DNA of 64,000 bases. Source: Rhizophagus clarus (lineage: Eukaryota > Glomeromycota > Glomeromycetes > Glomerales > Glomeraceae). Of this stretch, positions 23,771-36,009 are shown piece after piece. The DNA lies in the NCBI GenBank assembly GCA_015698045.1, contig BLAL01000043.1, positions 1,550,001-1,614,000 on the forward strand. The letters are read 5' to 3'. A model generated the notes under the pieces. That model searched no databases, was not told the DNA's origin, and worked only from the letters and a program-made list of their open reading frames with translations. A program made the translations under genes and the position numbers. Position 1 is the stretch's first letter; each line of letters opens with the position of its first letter.

Positions 23771-25079
23771 ATATTATTATTCTGTAGGTTTTATGATTGT
23801 ATTATAATAAATTATATAAAAATATTTTGTTATTATTTTATATTATTTCTTGGGAAGTGATAATAAAAGGAATCAAAGATCTGGCTTAAAAATTTGGTCG
23901 TAATTTCTTAAATAAGATATACATGACGTATTATTATACAAAATAAGGAATATATGGTTCTAATTCCGTGTCTCCAATCTTACCACGATTGGTGTAGTTT
24001 ACTACTACCACAAACAGAAATAGAAAAAACGCACCTCACAAAAAAACTAAATTTCAGAATTTCTGCTAATCGAAATATCTCAGCCGAATTCTTCGAAAGA
24101 TTTTCGAGTTTTCCGTTCTCGTCGTTTTGACAACCGTTTCGAACTCATATCCAGTTCTTCTTTTTACGTTTTACTGGATGAACGCGATACCATCATAATT
24201 CAACCTATCTATATCAAAAGGTTGCAATTCGCGTATCCTTCGAATAAATATTCCTTCGAGCCGATTTTTATCGCTTTGTTGTATCTTCTTAGAAGTACTA
24301 CGTGAGTCTCATCTTTCTTTTACAGCACGGTATTAAAAAACTTTATCATAAAAAGTTCCCAAATCATCATATCTATCATTAAAAAACGTTAATTTTTTTG
24401 TTAATCGCAATTATTGAGGTTTTAACATTTATTTATTATACACGAAATTGTACAATTTATTTATCTTTACATAATTTAAAATTTTGTTAACGTATTAACA
24501 TTAGTAGTGTACCAGAACATTTTATTGTAGGTGCTAACCGTAAAATTTAATTTATTAAAAATAATGTTCTATTAATTAATCTATGAAATTTTGCCGTTGC
24601 ACGTCTAATATCGGTTCTAATGCAATGCTGGTGTGTGTCCTAAGTTTTTGATTGCAGGTATGCAGAAGCACTAATTTCCCAACATACTTCACTTAATGTT
24701 CGCTGACTTCTTGACGATATTATTTATCTATCATAAATATTGTAATAAGTTTATATTCAACACAAAACAGATAAATTCGGGATAAAAATTAATTCCTAAA
24801 TACCATGATCGGAATCTTTATTTTAAAATATTCATTCATGTTTATATTTTTTTTTTTTTTTTTTACTGTAAAAAATTCTTGACTACATTTAATAATTATA
24901 AAGACACATCTGAGAGAACAAAGGAAAAAATAAAACCAAATCTAAAATTCTTGAATAAAAAATCCCATATAATATTTCTATGAAGAAATATTAATAAAAT
25001 TTCCATTGAAAGATATAAATAAATATAAAAAAAACCCAGATTGAAATTAACAATACGAAAAAAAACATTACATACCAAT
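23771..25079. other. intergenic region between convergent F-box genes
   Basis: Downstream regions of two convergent genes. No gene or RNA gene recognised. A T20-type tract lies near 24848-24864. A 78-codon minus-strand frame at 24896-25132 overlaps the end of the next gene in another frame and is treated as chance. Confidence 0.5.
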
Positions 25080-26807
25080 TCAGAATATTGATTTAAGAAA
25101 GCTTTTTGTAAAGGGCTCTGCACTATCTTCAACTATAAATAGTTCCTTTGCCTCTTCTAATATTTGTGATGTAAGTTGAGGCTGATAAAAATATAAAACA
25201 CTCTTATCATTTACATATCTAAATTTTTTTAAAGAATTCTTTTTAATAGCATAATCCATAATAACCCTCAGAATAGCATCATTAATACGCGCATATATGT
25301 TAATTTCTTTGAGATCACAACGCACATTCTCCAATAAAACTTTTAATCTCTCCGGTACTACAAGGAAATCCATTTCTAAGATTTTTAAAGATTGAGAAAA
25401 TGAAAGAGCTAATTCTGTAATAGCATCATCCTTAAGAGAATTGCTACAACTCAATTTTAAATGAACAAGATGTTGCAAACTTTTCATAAATGAAATAGTA
25501 CATGAAAATTCCCTTCCAGCTGTTACTATTATAAATAAATGAGTGAGATTTGCACAAAGTGGTTGAATTGTTGGTGTGACATTATGATTAATAAAAGGAC
25601 TATAAATATCTTGTCTACCATAGAAAAGGGTTTTGAGACCATTATTTGACATTAAAACAATTCTTTCAAAAAGTTTAAGAACAGGAGAATGTGATATTTT
25701 AACATAAAGATTCTTGAGATGATTCAAAGTTGTCGTAATGGGTTTATCAAAAACGGAAATTACATCAACATCATTAACCGCACCATTGAAATAAAAACTT
25801 GTAAGTTCAATCGTTCTCAAATTTGGACAACGATCTATGATACTAAGAACTATAGAACAACTATATATATCATGTAATTTTAAATAAACCAGGGAGTGTG
25901 AATGCTTTATAAACAATTTAGCAAAATCAAAGTTTTTTGAAAAACAGTGAGTTTCTATTGATTTCAAATTATTTAATGAAAGAATAAAAGATTTTAAAAT
26001 TTCTAATAATTTATCATATTCTGTTCTAATCTTTATAAGCTTATTCGATCTACTCCTATGTTCTCTTGCATGTAACAGTGTGAATGAGAATCGAACATGT
26101 TGAATATCTTTGTTGTGATTAGAAATTATATTAGTGAGTATTGAAGCATTCCTTTGAACATATTTTAAAAACTCCATCTTTTTAGTATCAAATTTAAAAT
26201 TAAATCCAAACGAGAATTTTTTGATATTTGAAAGAACCCGTTCAAGAATCTCATTATCAAATGAACTCATATCTATTTGATTTCTTTCAACGCTTACTTG
26301 ATGATAATTCAAATCAATGTTCACATATTTGAAATTACTTTGTTCATTGAATAACAACTTTTCAATAAAAGGATTAAGAATACGAACAATACTATTAATT
26401 CGGTTCTCTGTTGGTGCAGCTGAATAGTATTGGCGAAGAAAAGTCTTCATTGATGCTTGTATATCATTTATTTCAAATTCTTGAAGAAAACTTGGGTAAT
26501 TAATAAAAGGTTTTGGAAAATATGAAACAGACTTTTTAAGAAATGTTGTAATTTGTTCTTTCTCTTCATCATCAAGACATGAAAAATATGTTTGAAAGAT
26601 AAGACTTCTTTTAATTTCATCTTGGACGTACTTAAATGGATTACTCCAAAGTATCCGAATAGAGATTTGACAGAAAGTTTGATTTAGAACAATACATGAA
26701 TGTAAAGTTTTCACATCATTAACAAAATATTGAATAATTTCATATATACAGTCAGCTGGTAAAGTTACTGGATTATTTTCTCGAGCAACGTTATTGTCCT
26801 TATTCAT
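25080..26807 (-). CDS. F-box protein with leucine-rich region (divergent member)
   Basis: Single-exon minus-strand gene, 575 residues. The F-box-like start LPADCIYEIIQYF, with LHSCIVLNQTFCQISIRILW and NPF, lies at residues 17-58. Behind it come leucine-rich repeats that look like classic LRRs (for example CPNLRTIELTSF and LTHLFIIVT). It shares the F-box pattern with the three paralogues upstream but differs in the rest, so it is a separate subfamily. The expected role is substrate recognition in an SCF ubiquitin ligase. The ATG at 26807 follows a long T/AG-rich leader on the minus strand (a GA microsatellite at 26820-26840 on the plus strand). Confidence 0.85.
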   Translation of the reverse strand: MNKDNNVARENNPVTLPADCIYEIIQYFVNDVKTLHSCIVLNQTFCQISIRILWSNPFKYVQDEIKRSLIFQTYFSCLDDEEKEQITTFLKKSVSYFPKPFINYPSFLQEFEINDIQASMKTFLRQYYSAAPTENRINSIVRILNPFIEKLLFNEQSNFKYVNIDLNYHQVSVERNQIDMSSFDNEILERVLSNIKKFSFGFNFKFDTKKMEFLKYVQRNASILTNIISNHNKDIQHVRFSFTLLHAREHRSRSNKLIKIRTEYDKLLEILKSFILSLNNLKSIETHCFSKNFDFAKLFIKHSHSLVYLKLHDIYSCSIVLSIIDRCPNLRTIELTSFYFNGAVNDVDVISVFDKPITTTLNHLKNLYVKISHSPVLKLFERIVLMSNNGLKTLFYGRQDIYSPFINHNVTPTIQPLCANLTHLFIIVTAGREFSCTISFMKSLQHLVHLKLSCSNSLKDDAITELALSFSQSLKILEMDFLVVPERLKVLLENVRCDLKEINIYARINDAILRVIMDYAIKKNSLKKFRYVNDKSVLYFYQPQLTSQILEEAKELFIVEDSAEPFTKSFLKSIF

Positions 26808-27403
26808 TTTTTTTTAAAAAGAGAGAGAGAGAGAGAGAAGAAAAAAAAAGAGAAGGTTTTTTTTTCAAATTTTTTTTTTTTTTAGATGTTTCATTCATAT
26901 TTATGGCGCAAGATTATTACACAAACTCCGATCCTTTATTTAATCGATCAATGCGCTGATGTAAATGTCGCACAAAAGTATACGGTAAATTATTAATTTC
27001 CGGCAAAATTTTTAAATTTTAAGGATTTCGTATTTCTATAAGTAATCCTGATCATCTCGATTGATTCCTTGTTGAGCAGATGATCATCCCGAAATTTACA
27101 AAATACCAGGTCAATCAGAATTCGGAAATTATTTCGTCACAATGCGTTCATAATCTTTATTTTCGTAGATATAATTTTTACTAGGATGATGTTCTAATTA
27201 CAAATATTCTATTTTAAGCTTTATAAGAGAAAATGCGCAAAATCAACAAGCTATCTAAAATGATGAATTGAGATTTGAGATTTAATAAGCGCAGAAAACG
27301 AATTAGGTTGAATTAATTTATTTCCGTCCTCAATATATGACTTGACTTAATATTACGTCACGTTACTTTTATCATATTGAATTTTAGAGTTACACCTTAT
27401 GAC

Positions 27404-27559
27404 ATGACTTGGTTAAGATTCATTAAGGCAGCTCCTCTATTTATTACAAAATATAATGAGAATGTTAGTGTCCCCAATCAACTTTTACATCCAAGATATA
27501 GTCCTTTTGACCGTTCAATTAAAGGATTTTTTAATAATCCATTTGAACAAGATCGATAA
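27404..27559 (+). pseudogene. orphan short ORF or terminal exon
   Basis: The frame reads protein-like (MTWLRFIKAAPLFITKY, then LLHPRYSPFDRS and a GFFNNPFEQDR end) for 51 codons. It stays open upstream to a TTTTAG at about 27387 that could be a splice acceptor, but I find no upstream exon. It could be a stranded last exon of a decayed gene or a very small gene. I do not recognise the family. Confidence 0.3.
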
Positions 27560-29229
27560 CATAAAAAAAAAGCTTTTAATACCGTAATATTTGAATTTTC
27601 CAAAGGGTGGCTATAAGGATCCTCTAAGTAGTTTCATTCTTTTTCATATGATGTTTCTATGTAATTGCATATCAACCATTAATTTATAGTGTAGTCATAT
27701 ATATATTTTCTCCTTTACCTAAATTAAAAATCCATTCGCTGTCTAACTTTTCCAGTCTGCAAGGATGATTGGCATGGGCTGTTTAGGCTGGATTAGAACC
27801 TAAACCTGGTCAATCTTTAGAACTCAAAAGTTGCGTTATCCTTGATTAACTTTAGATTCTAGAATTTGGGTAATAATTAGGACATGAAAGTTGCTAAAAT
27901 TTAACAAAAATCAATGTAACATTAAACCTTCCAATTTATATGGTGTTTTAATCAATTTAATATTTGCTTTCATTTCTGATTTTTACTAAGTTAACTAATT
28001 TTATTTATAAATTTCATTAACTATTTTTTTTTTATTATAAAATGAAATCTAAAAAAAAATGTGTTTTTTTTGAAAAGACTAAGAAAAGAAAGAAATAAAT
28101 TTAGTAAATAAATAAACAGTAAAGGTGTTATTTTGTTGTTTTTCTTTAACTTCGGTTGCTTCAGTTCATTTTCATTTGTTAATTTCATTTTCCTACTTTA
28201 GATCTTACAACTAACTTTCAGACAACGCCTGTAAAAAAATTTGATTCTTAAAAATCACCATCTGTACAATACTGTGTAGCTACCTGACATCATGGCTTTA
28301 CATCGAACCTACAAAAAACCAAGGTTTAAAATAAAAATTAGTATAAGACTAAAGGAAAATGAAACCTAAAGAAAAGAAGATAAAATTAGCAATGAAGACT
28401 AAATGGAGGCAAAAAAAAAAAAAAAAATTAGTCGGTGCGTTGACAATGCAATGATCACAACCGGAGTTTGCTTATTGATCATATAAAATATGGACTTTTA
28501 TTATTGGCCTAAGATTCACACCTGTTTGGTAGCATTAAATATTTATCTCGCTAACTATATATTTGAAAATTCAATAAAATTTCTCTCGCTTTTGGCATTT
28601 GCGTTGAAAAATTTATACTCTTATTCGACAAATATGACCTCATAAAAATTCTCCGATGCCAATATGCAATAACTGAAATAGACATTCTTTATAATACTAA
28701 ATATCTTTGACTGTAATACATGATAAATAATATAATAACGGGCCTCAATTCCATGGTTAAGTTTCTCTCGAAAATATAATCGGGATATATCAATCAATAA
28801 ATTCATAGAAGGTATACAGTTTCTTACCCTTCTTAAAATTTTAATCAGTCTTCTTTCATTCATATTTCTCCTATCCTTCTAATAACTCTAGATTCGCAGT
28901 CTTTTATAATATTAAGATACATTAATTAATCATTTTGAGATTATCACTAATCAAGAGCCTTTTCTTTTGTCACTTTAGTTCTGACATTTCTTTGATAATT
29001 ATTATATTGTACATTAAATACAATTTTGTAAAGGGATTACAGTACTTATACTTAAGTCATTGGATTGCTCACTTGTGTAACATAAGGCAATACGGATTAG
29101 GTTTGTATCTTCGATGAGTTCGAGTACACAAATGATCAATTTAAGAATCACATTATAGAAAACCAACCATTTCGAGCTTGACTAGAGAAAAATAAATAGG
29201 CGCCGCAAAAATTATAAGACAGCAAGGTA

Positions 29230-29520
29230 ACTGAATATCAAAACTCGCAGTATAACTCCGTCTCAATGCGGTTTAGACTACAACATTGAGGAAGTGAGAG
29301 CAATCCGAACGCCAGACGTTGCTTTCACACTAAAGAAATAACCTGCAATTTAGACGCGTAAAATCGACTTGCCAACTATTTGCTCAGTTGTTGAGGTTGC
29401 AAATGTTCAAAGTGAATCGGAATTCAATACGAGATTGACAACGACAGATTTAATTCCTAGCACCAAGAATATCTGTAGAATTAAGATTTTGTTTGACATC
29501 GACCGAAATAAACGATCAGA
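29230..29520 (+). pseudogene. relic of Uma2-like (PD-(D/E)XK, DUF820-type) protein
   Basis: A plus-strand frame reads CGLDYNIEEVRAIRTPDVAF and then a stop (TAA). A little downstream, in another frame, VVEVANVQSESEFN appears. RTPDVAF followed by VVEVA is the spacing of the Uma2-type endonuclease fold, in which RSPDV(A/S)F and (V/E)VEV carry the acidic catalytic positions. Stops and frame breaks on both sides make it non-functional. Uma2-like genes are common in Rhizophagus assemblies (from memory). Confidence 0.5.
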
Positions 29521-30415
29521 TATTTCCAAATAAAATATGTATTTAAGTGACGTACCTAATCAATATATTATAGTGCGATTAGTTTCTTTTTTATTTTTGT
29601 CCTAATCACGCTTTATAGTGAAAAAATATTTTCTGAAACCTTCCGGGTATTTTGAAAAACGTGTAAAATCTTAGATTTACGCGGCTCATGTCCATGTGTG
29701 TCGGAATATTAAAAGGACACTCACATAAATTATGCAGAGAATGTTCCTGGGAAATGAAACAGGAATTGTACATACGAGTTGTAGTACAAGCCATATGATG
29801 TGTGTTCGTAGTTCGTACCTATTATTTTTTATTCTGGAATGTAAGTTACGATATAGGTACTGATACCGAACCGAATAGCTGTTGTGATGTTGTGATAACA
29901 ATGAATCTCTTCCACATTCTTGTAGTTGACAAAAGATCGTGAGTCTACCTAATGCAAACAGACATGATAAATCGCATGAAGAGAAACTTTGTTATCATCG
30001 AATTACCGCGATTATATTTTTTCCACAGAATTTATTAGGTGTTATTGGGATCGTTGATAAAAGCTCGATTTTGTCAATTTTCAAGTAAAAAAAAACTTTT
30101 TTTTTTTTAGTCAATTTCGAGCATTGATCTAGAGAAAAATTATTTAAAAAAAATAAAATTTCCAACAATTTGGTCCCTTTATCTTATGCTATATTAAACC
30201 TTTTGTTAAACTTTATTTCCCCGGTGTGAATTGATACCGTGATGTTATAAAATTTTTTTTTTTTTGCAATTTGCTGATCCGTATACGCCGATCCAATTAT
30301 GTAATCTCTAAATTTTGATTTTATTTCTTTTTTAGGAGAGAATTCATTTTTTTTCCCAACATTGGAATAAGTTTTTTCTTTTTTTTTTAAAGAAAAAAAA
30401 AAAAAAGACTGAACA

Positions 30416-31352
30416 ATGCCGCCAAAGAAAAATCGAAATAAATGGAAACCTGCTCGTGGTGGGGGACATAAGTTTTCGAATCCACGACATCTTGCTGGTT
30501 CAGGAAATGAAGAAGAAGGAATGTGGGGCGTAAGTTATAAACAACAAAATAAATACTTTATTGATCTATTTGATTTATTTATTTGTGTTTATGGTGTTTG
30601 CTTCAGTATCGAGATAAGGAAGCAGATTCTGATGAAGAAAGTGAAGAAGAAACTAATGTTTCTTCTAGTGGAAAAGAAAAATCTAAAAATAATAAGAATT
30701 CTCAAGGATCTGATAATGATATATCGGAAGACGATGACGATAACGACGATGATGACGGCGATGAAGATGTAGCGTATATTTATTTACTTATTTATCTATT
30801 TATCTGTTTATTTTGTAATATTTTTGTATGATTTCTTTTTAATTCACATTGTATTAGAATAATGGATCAAAATTATCAACATTGAACATTATTGATGTAG
30901 AAAATCCAAATAGAACTAGAAAAGATAACTTGAAAGCTTCTGATATAAAAGATTCACCGAGAGAAATGACTCGGAGGGAAAGGTGGTTAAATAATTTTTA
31001 TAACGATTGAAATATTATTTATCTATTTATCTATTTATTGATTAATCACTATGTAGGGAAGCTGCTGAAAAAGCAGCATCACACCAAAGATATTGGAAAC
31101 TTCATCAGGAGGGTAAAACTGAACAAGCTAAAGCTGATTTAGGAAGGTTAGCCATTATTAAGAAACAACGTGAAGAAGCTGCTTTAAAAAGAAAAGCAGA
31201 ACAAGAAGGTATAATTAACTAATTTCCTTTTCATTATCTTGCATTTCTTTGTAAAATTAATGAAATTAATGAGTCACTTTTTTAAAATATTAGCTAAAGC
31301 TGAAGCACATAAAGCTAAGTTAGCCAGTCAAGGACGCAAAATTAACAAATAA
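30416..31352 (+). CDS. PDAP1 / HASPP28-like phosphoprotein
   Basis: Five exons: 30416-30529, 30607-30768, 30858-30982, 31057-31208, 31294-31352; all GT-AG, giving 203 residues. It matches the 28-kDa heat- and acid-stable phosphoprotein family: a basic Gly-rich N-terminus, an acidic Ser/Asp/Glu stretch in exon 2, then the signatures [21 protein letters not shown] and [13 protein letters not shown] with [11 protein letters not shown]. Human PDAP1 is a little shorter (181). The family is a conserved, highly charged cytosolic/nuclear protein linked to growth factor signalling and RNA; its biochemical role is unclear. The second intron has a weak donor (GTAGCG), but the frame and the family require it. 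The gene converges with VPS35. Confidence 0.9.
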
Positions 31353-31660
31353 TGCCAAATTTATAGAGTATGATATTTAATTTTTTTCTTTTACTATTGT
31401 CATAATGTCTTCCTTTTTTTCTTATATTAAATTGTTTATCAAAGTTCTTAGAATGTATATTAAGTTTATGATAAGATTTTCTATTGTATTTATTCCTTTA
31501 TTTTAATGATTTATTATTAATTTATTCTTAAATTAAAAAGAAAATCAGTAAAATATCATTTTATTATTACTAGCGCAATTAATAAAAAAACAAATTAATT
31601 TTAATAAATTAAAATGTATTTTATACACATTGGAAAAACCCAAAAGCCATGTAATATTAC

Positions 31661-31692
31661 ATAATAATAATAATAATAATAATAATAATATA
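31661..31692. repeat. (ATA)n microsatellite
   Basis: Ten ATA units in the 3' intergenic region between the PDAP1-like gene and VPS35. Confidence 0.9.
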
Positions 31693-31877
31693 AAAAAAGG
31701 TATTAAATAAATACTGAAATGTTCTAAAAGTAGGATTAAACAAGCTAGAAATATATAAAAAACATATAAAAATCCTACAAACTATTATACTAAGATATTT
31801 ACACGTGTATTATAATCTTCAATTATATATTATTACCCTTTAAAGTTACACTTAAAAAAATGTTTTTAAAATTTCAA

Positions 31878-34800
31878 TTATCTTCCTAATGTAGTACTGG
31901 TATCAATTTCGTCATAACTTTGTAGAAAATGATTTCCTTGAGCTTTAGCTGAAAGCACTGCCTCTTTACGTGTTTCGAGATGGAACAAAGTTGATTTGAA
32001 GTGTCTGATAACAAAGTCAGAAATATTGCCTTCTGGTTCAATAAGAGCAGAAGAAGCAGAAGTTGGTGGGTGTTGATCTGGACTTTCAATATTTGTTAGA
32101 TTTGTATTGATCAAGTCTATTAATCCATTAAGATATTTAACAGTGACCTACAAATGAAAATAATGATAATAAAAGCGTTATTATTGTTAAATAAGCATTA
32201 AATGTACGAATAATGGATAAATACTAACAGCTTCATTCTTTTTCTCAAAATAATATATGTATCTATTCAAAATTTCCACAAACAATTCTACATTTGTAAC
32301 GGCATCCATACAAGAATCTGCGATCTTAAGTGCTTTTTGTAAGCACTCAAGAACCCTCTTACCCTCGCGGAATAATTCCTAGTAAAAATATAAATAATTA
32401 AGAAACATATATATAGTAAACTATAGAATAAGCTTGCGTAAAATACCTCAGATGATTTAATTTCCCTGCCTTCTACTTCAGTGGCCCACCATAAATGACT
32501 TGATAAATAAACTGCGCGACACTGATCGGGCTTTTTAAGCAATTTACTACCATGTAAAGCGCATTTGGTAATAAGAGTATCATAATTCTCCGATCCAAAC
32601 ACGCGAATGGTCTGTAGGGTGCCGATAATTAGCGAAATGGCTTGGAATTGTGCACGTGACTCAGAAATTGATTCTTCATAAATTGTGAATGCCTTTTACA
32701 AAAAAAGCGTGTTAATTCCAAAATATATTTCTGAAAAAAAAAGTTTACACTCATATGATATTGATTATATACTTGTACGAAGAATTCATAGCAAATTTCT
32801 TCAAAGCCGCATTCATCTGCACTTTGTCCAGCTAAAAGGAACAGTCTTAAACATATATCCGAACATTCAACTTTATTATATAAAATTGAAATAACTTGAT
32901 GAATAAATCTAAAAAGAGATGAAGTCTTCTTTTCCCATCCATCATCCTAATAATAGGAAAATTTTTAATCAAAAATAATAAATAATTAAACACAATACTT
33001 CTGTAAAGAGTCATGATTAATACTTGCTTGATCTTCTAATCTCTGATATCTCCTTGCTAATTTTACAGCAGATGTAACAAGCGCAGGGAATGTATATCGT
33101 ATTCTTTCACCGCCTTCGGCGAATTGCTTACGAGCAGTTGTGAGAAGCTGATAAAATTATATGAAGAGTTAGTTGATCACTCTAAACAAATAAATCAGCA
33201 AATAATGTTCGTTTTATACCATAAACTGAACATCAGGATCATTGCTCTGGAATAAATGAATAATTCTTGCGAGCCACCCTTGCTCTTCTGCAAACTCTTC
33301 GGGATCCATCTTTTGTGAAGTCCCGATTGATCTTGTACCCCTTCCGGCTGAAAGTCCACTAAACGGACTTGAAATTGTTGCGTCTTTTTGGTCGCGAATA
33401 AGGACATTACAAAGATCTAAAATTCCATTAACGTCTTCAGGTGTCTCAATAAGTGTCTCATTCTTTAGAATGGAAGTAACAATAGCGTGAGCAATCGAAC
33501 GACGTGTTTGAAAAGATTGCTTTGTAAGAAGAGCAGCATAGTTAGGTAAAGCAAGCAGAGTGAGAACCGTAGGATACGAGTTAATTGGAGCCAAGAGAAG
33601 ATTAAGTAAATTGGTAGTTGTGGTAGAACTATGAAAGTCGGGACTTGATTCCGCAATTATTTAAAATTAAATATTGATGTAAGACGAAAAGAACTTTTCC
33701 ATTGAAAAAAAAATTGTTAATATACTTCTAAATCACTAATTTACCTTTCACTGGAATCTATAGCTTTTTGCTTGGCAAATTCAATGACTTGATCAACATA
33801 TTCAATCTTATCAGGGTAACAACTCAATGACAAATTAACTAAAGATACCAACAAGGCAGTGATGTCTTGAATAGACAAGTCGGGACGAGCCTGGAAAAAA
33901 AGGTAAAAACTTGCTCGTGACAATGATCGATTTTTGATTTATATGCAATTTTCACGAACCTTAACCAATTCGACAATTTGTCCCCAAAAGACTTCGAAAA
34001 GTTTAACATCTTCAGGGATACCACGAAATCTTTTGACGGGGGGTTCCTTTGGTTTATTATTCCCCTGTTGTTTTGTTTCATTCGACTGTGTCTCGGGCGT
34101 TTGATTATTATTAATATCATCATCAATATTACTGAATCCAAATCCGTTCTCTCCTTTTAGTTCTTCCCTCTCAATATTACCAAATTCAAATCCAGTATCC
34201 TCTTTTGACTTTTCTTTTTCCTCCTCTTCCTCTTCCTCCTCTTCCTCCTCTTCCTGTAAAACAAATTTCCCATTTAAATTTGACTCATTATCCTCGTTAT
34301 CCTCATTATTCTCATTGTCTTCATTATAGCCTCCAATATTTTGTCTCTTCAATTTTTCAATAAGCCTTTTAGCGGATTCTTCCTTTTGACGTTTAATTAC
34401 TTCAGGAGGTTCAGAATCGGCCTCGCGAGCAGCATATGCTGCAAGACGATCAATAAGTGCAATTACAATCTGCTTTACATTAACTTTTGGATGAAGTAAC
34501 GCAGTAGCTGATAAATATGGTCCAAGTGTTCGAAGATGGAAATCATCGTGGAACACCTAACAGATCAAATCAATAGTTATTAATAACTATCAAAGTAAGT
34601 GTATATATATAAATAAAATATCAAACGTATATACCTGAATGATAACTTCCATTAAATACTCTTGTGCTATAACATCTTTACAATTAATAACTTGTTCTAA
34701 AATGGCTGGTAATATATTCTGTACAAAAATGGAATCAGTATGATTTTTATTTATACCATTTTTTCCCCAAAAAAACCCTCTCCAATCACATGACTATAAA

Positions 34801-35800
34801 TAAATACCTTTTGGTACAACTGTAGATCAACGCCTTCTAGCTGACTTAATCGGACTAAATTAGTACCAACTAAAATTCTTAGTTCTTTTCGTTCCATCTC
34901 ACGTTTCTCGCGGTCTCTTGAGTGACCTTGATGTTGCAAGCGTACCCAAAGTTTATTCATCTCAATAAAATTATTAAGAATAAAGGAAATTGAATCTTGC
35001 AGGTTGCCTTGTGGACTATAATGATTATATTAATTAAATGTTAATAACAATCATTAAATTAAAAACGAAAAAGATTTTCGCTTACCCATCATCATTTCCA
35101 ACAGGTAATGAGTCCCTCGTCATTCCGCTCAAATAATGTCTTAAGAATAACCCACGAGTTGGGTGTTGAACACCACGGGACATTTCCATCATATCTTTCA
35201 TAATTTCTTTAACAGGAGCATCTTTTTGTGACATATAGACACTACCGACTGTAATCATGAGATATAAACGCGGAATTATATTTCCCGCGTACTGCACTAA
35301 TTCATAAAGGTCAGCAAGATGGTGCTTCCCAGAATTATGTGCATCATTAAGATATGTTGTTAGGTGTCGGAGAGCATCAAAAATTGCCATATCTATTAAA
35401 TATTTCAAACAATTCGTCAAGGTTGATAATAAAATCGATCAAATTGCAATATACAAAATAAAAAGTCATTTTAAGCGTTTTAGTTTTAGTTTAAAGATAA
35501 AATAATAAAAAAAGATACAGAGTTCATAATAATGTTTTGGAGTTAAAGAAGATGTACGAAGTTCCGCTAACATCGTTGAGCAATGTTTTAAACCGTCCAT
35601 GAGTTTGTTGTTATCCTATCAAAAATAAGGCATTAAGAAAGTATTAAGCATTGAAAAGTTACGAGATTATATTCAATAATATTTTGACGTACCAAGCATT
35701 TTTTCATATGGTGTGCTTGAACTTTAACTACATTTAGAGCCTCTTCTAAAAGTTTCATCTGATCTTCCATTGTTACGGGAGTTAGAGAAGATCTCCTCAT
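31878..35800 (-). CDS. VPS35: vacuolar protein sorting-associated protein 35 (retromer subunit)
   Basis: Thirteen exons on the minus strand: 35800-35693, 35615-35519, 35392-35086, 35015-34808, 34718-34635, 34556-33960, 33890-33745, 33628-33220, 33147-32992, 32946-32773, 32692-32447, 32378-32229, 32147-31878; total 983 residues. VPS35 is the scaffold of the retromer complex, which returns cargo from endosomes to the Golgi or plasma membrane. Visible signatures are [17 protein letters not shown] with the PRLYL Vps26-binding motif (residues 109-113), [49 protein letters not shown] and [13 protein letters not shown]. Human VPS35 has 796 residues. The excess here is mostly an acidic low-complexity insert at about residues 314-448, containing a run of about a dozen Glu. 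The exon 8 acceptor (33629) has an in-frame alternative slightly upstream, and the exon 9 donor (GTTTAA) is weak. An in-frame TAG just before ATG 35800 fixes the start. Confidence 0.95.
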
Positions 35801-36009
35801 AGCCTTCTAGTGTCGTTGAAGAATGTTGAAGAATAGATTAAATTAATATCGAACACTCGAAATTTTAAACTTTCAACAATTCATCATGATTGTGCAAACA
35901 TAAATATCATATGACGGGCGATCTGAACATCAGTGGAATTGATCATCAATCAAATTTGGTAATCAGTATATACCTTCGCGTTCGAATTCTTTTAAAATCA
36001 AACTTCAAT
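35801..36009. promoter_or_regulatory. divergent promoter between VPS35 and mS23
   Basis: Only 209 bp separate the two start codons, so both promoters must lie here. No clear TATA box is seen. Confidence 0.6.

Larger units (their letters stand above)
26808..30415. other. long intergenic region with gene relics
   Basis: About 3.6 kb. It holds a GA microsatellite (26820-26840), an orphan ORF at 27404-27559 and a nuclease-domain relic at about 29230-29520. An 80-codon ATG-started frame on the minus strand (28863-28621) has no signature I recognise. Before 30416 lies a T-rich/A-rich palindromic leader of the PDAP1-like gene. Confidence 0.5.

Noticed and set aside
28621-28863. 80-codon ATG-started minus-strand ORF
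   Set aside because: No recognisable domain, no neighbouring exon signals and AT-biased composition; not enough to call a gene.
30583-30831. 82-codon ORF in the PDAP1-like gene
   Set aside because: It is exon 2 read through both flanking introns, not a separate gene.
34751-34960. 69-codon ORF within VPS35
   Set aside because: It is exon 4 read into the following intron.
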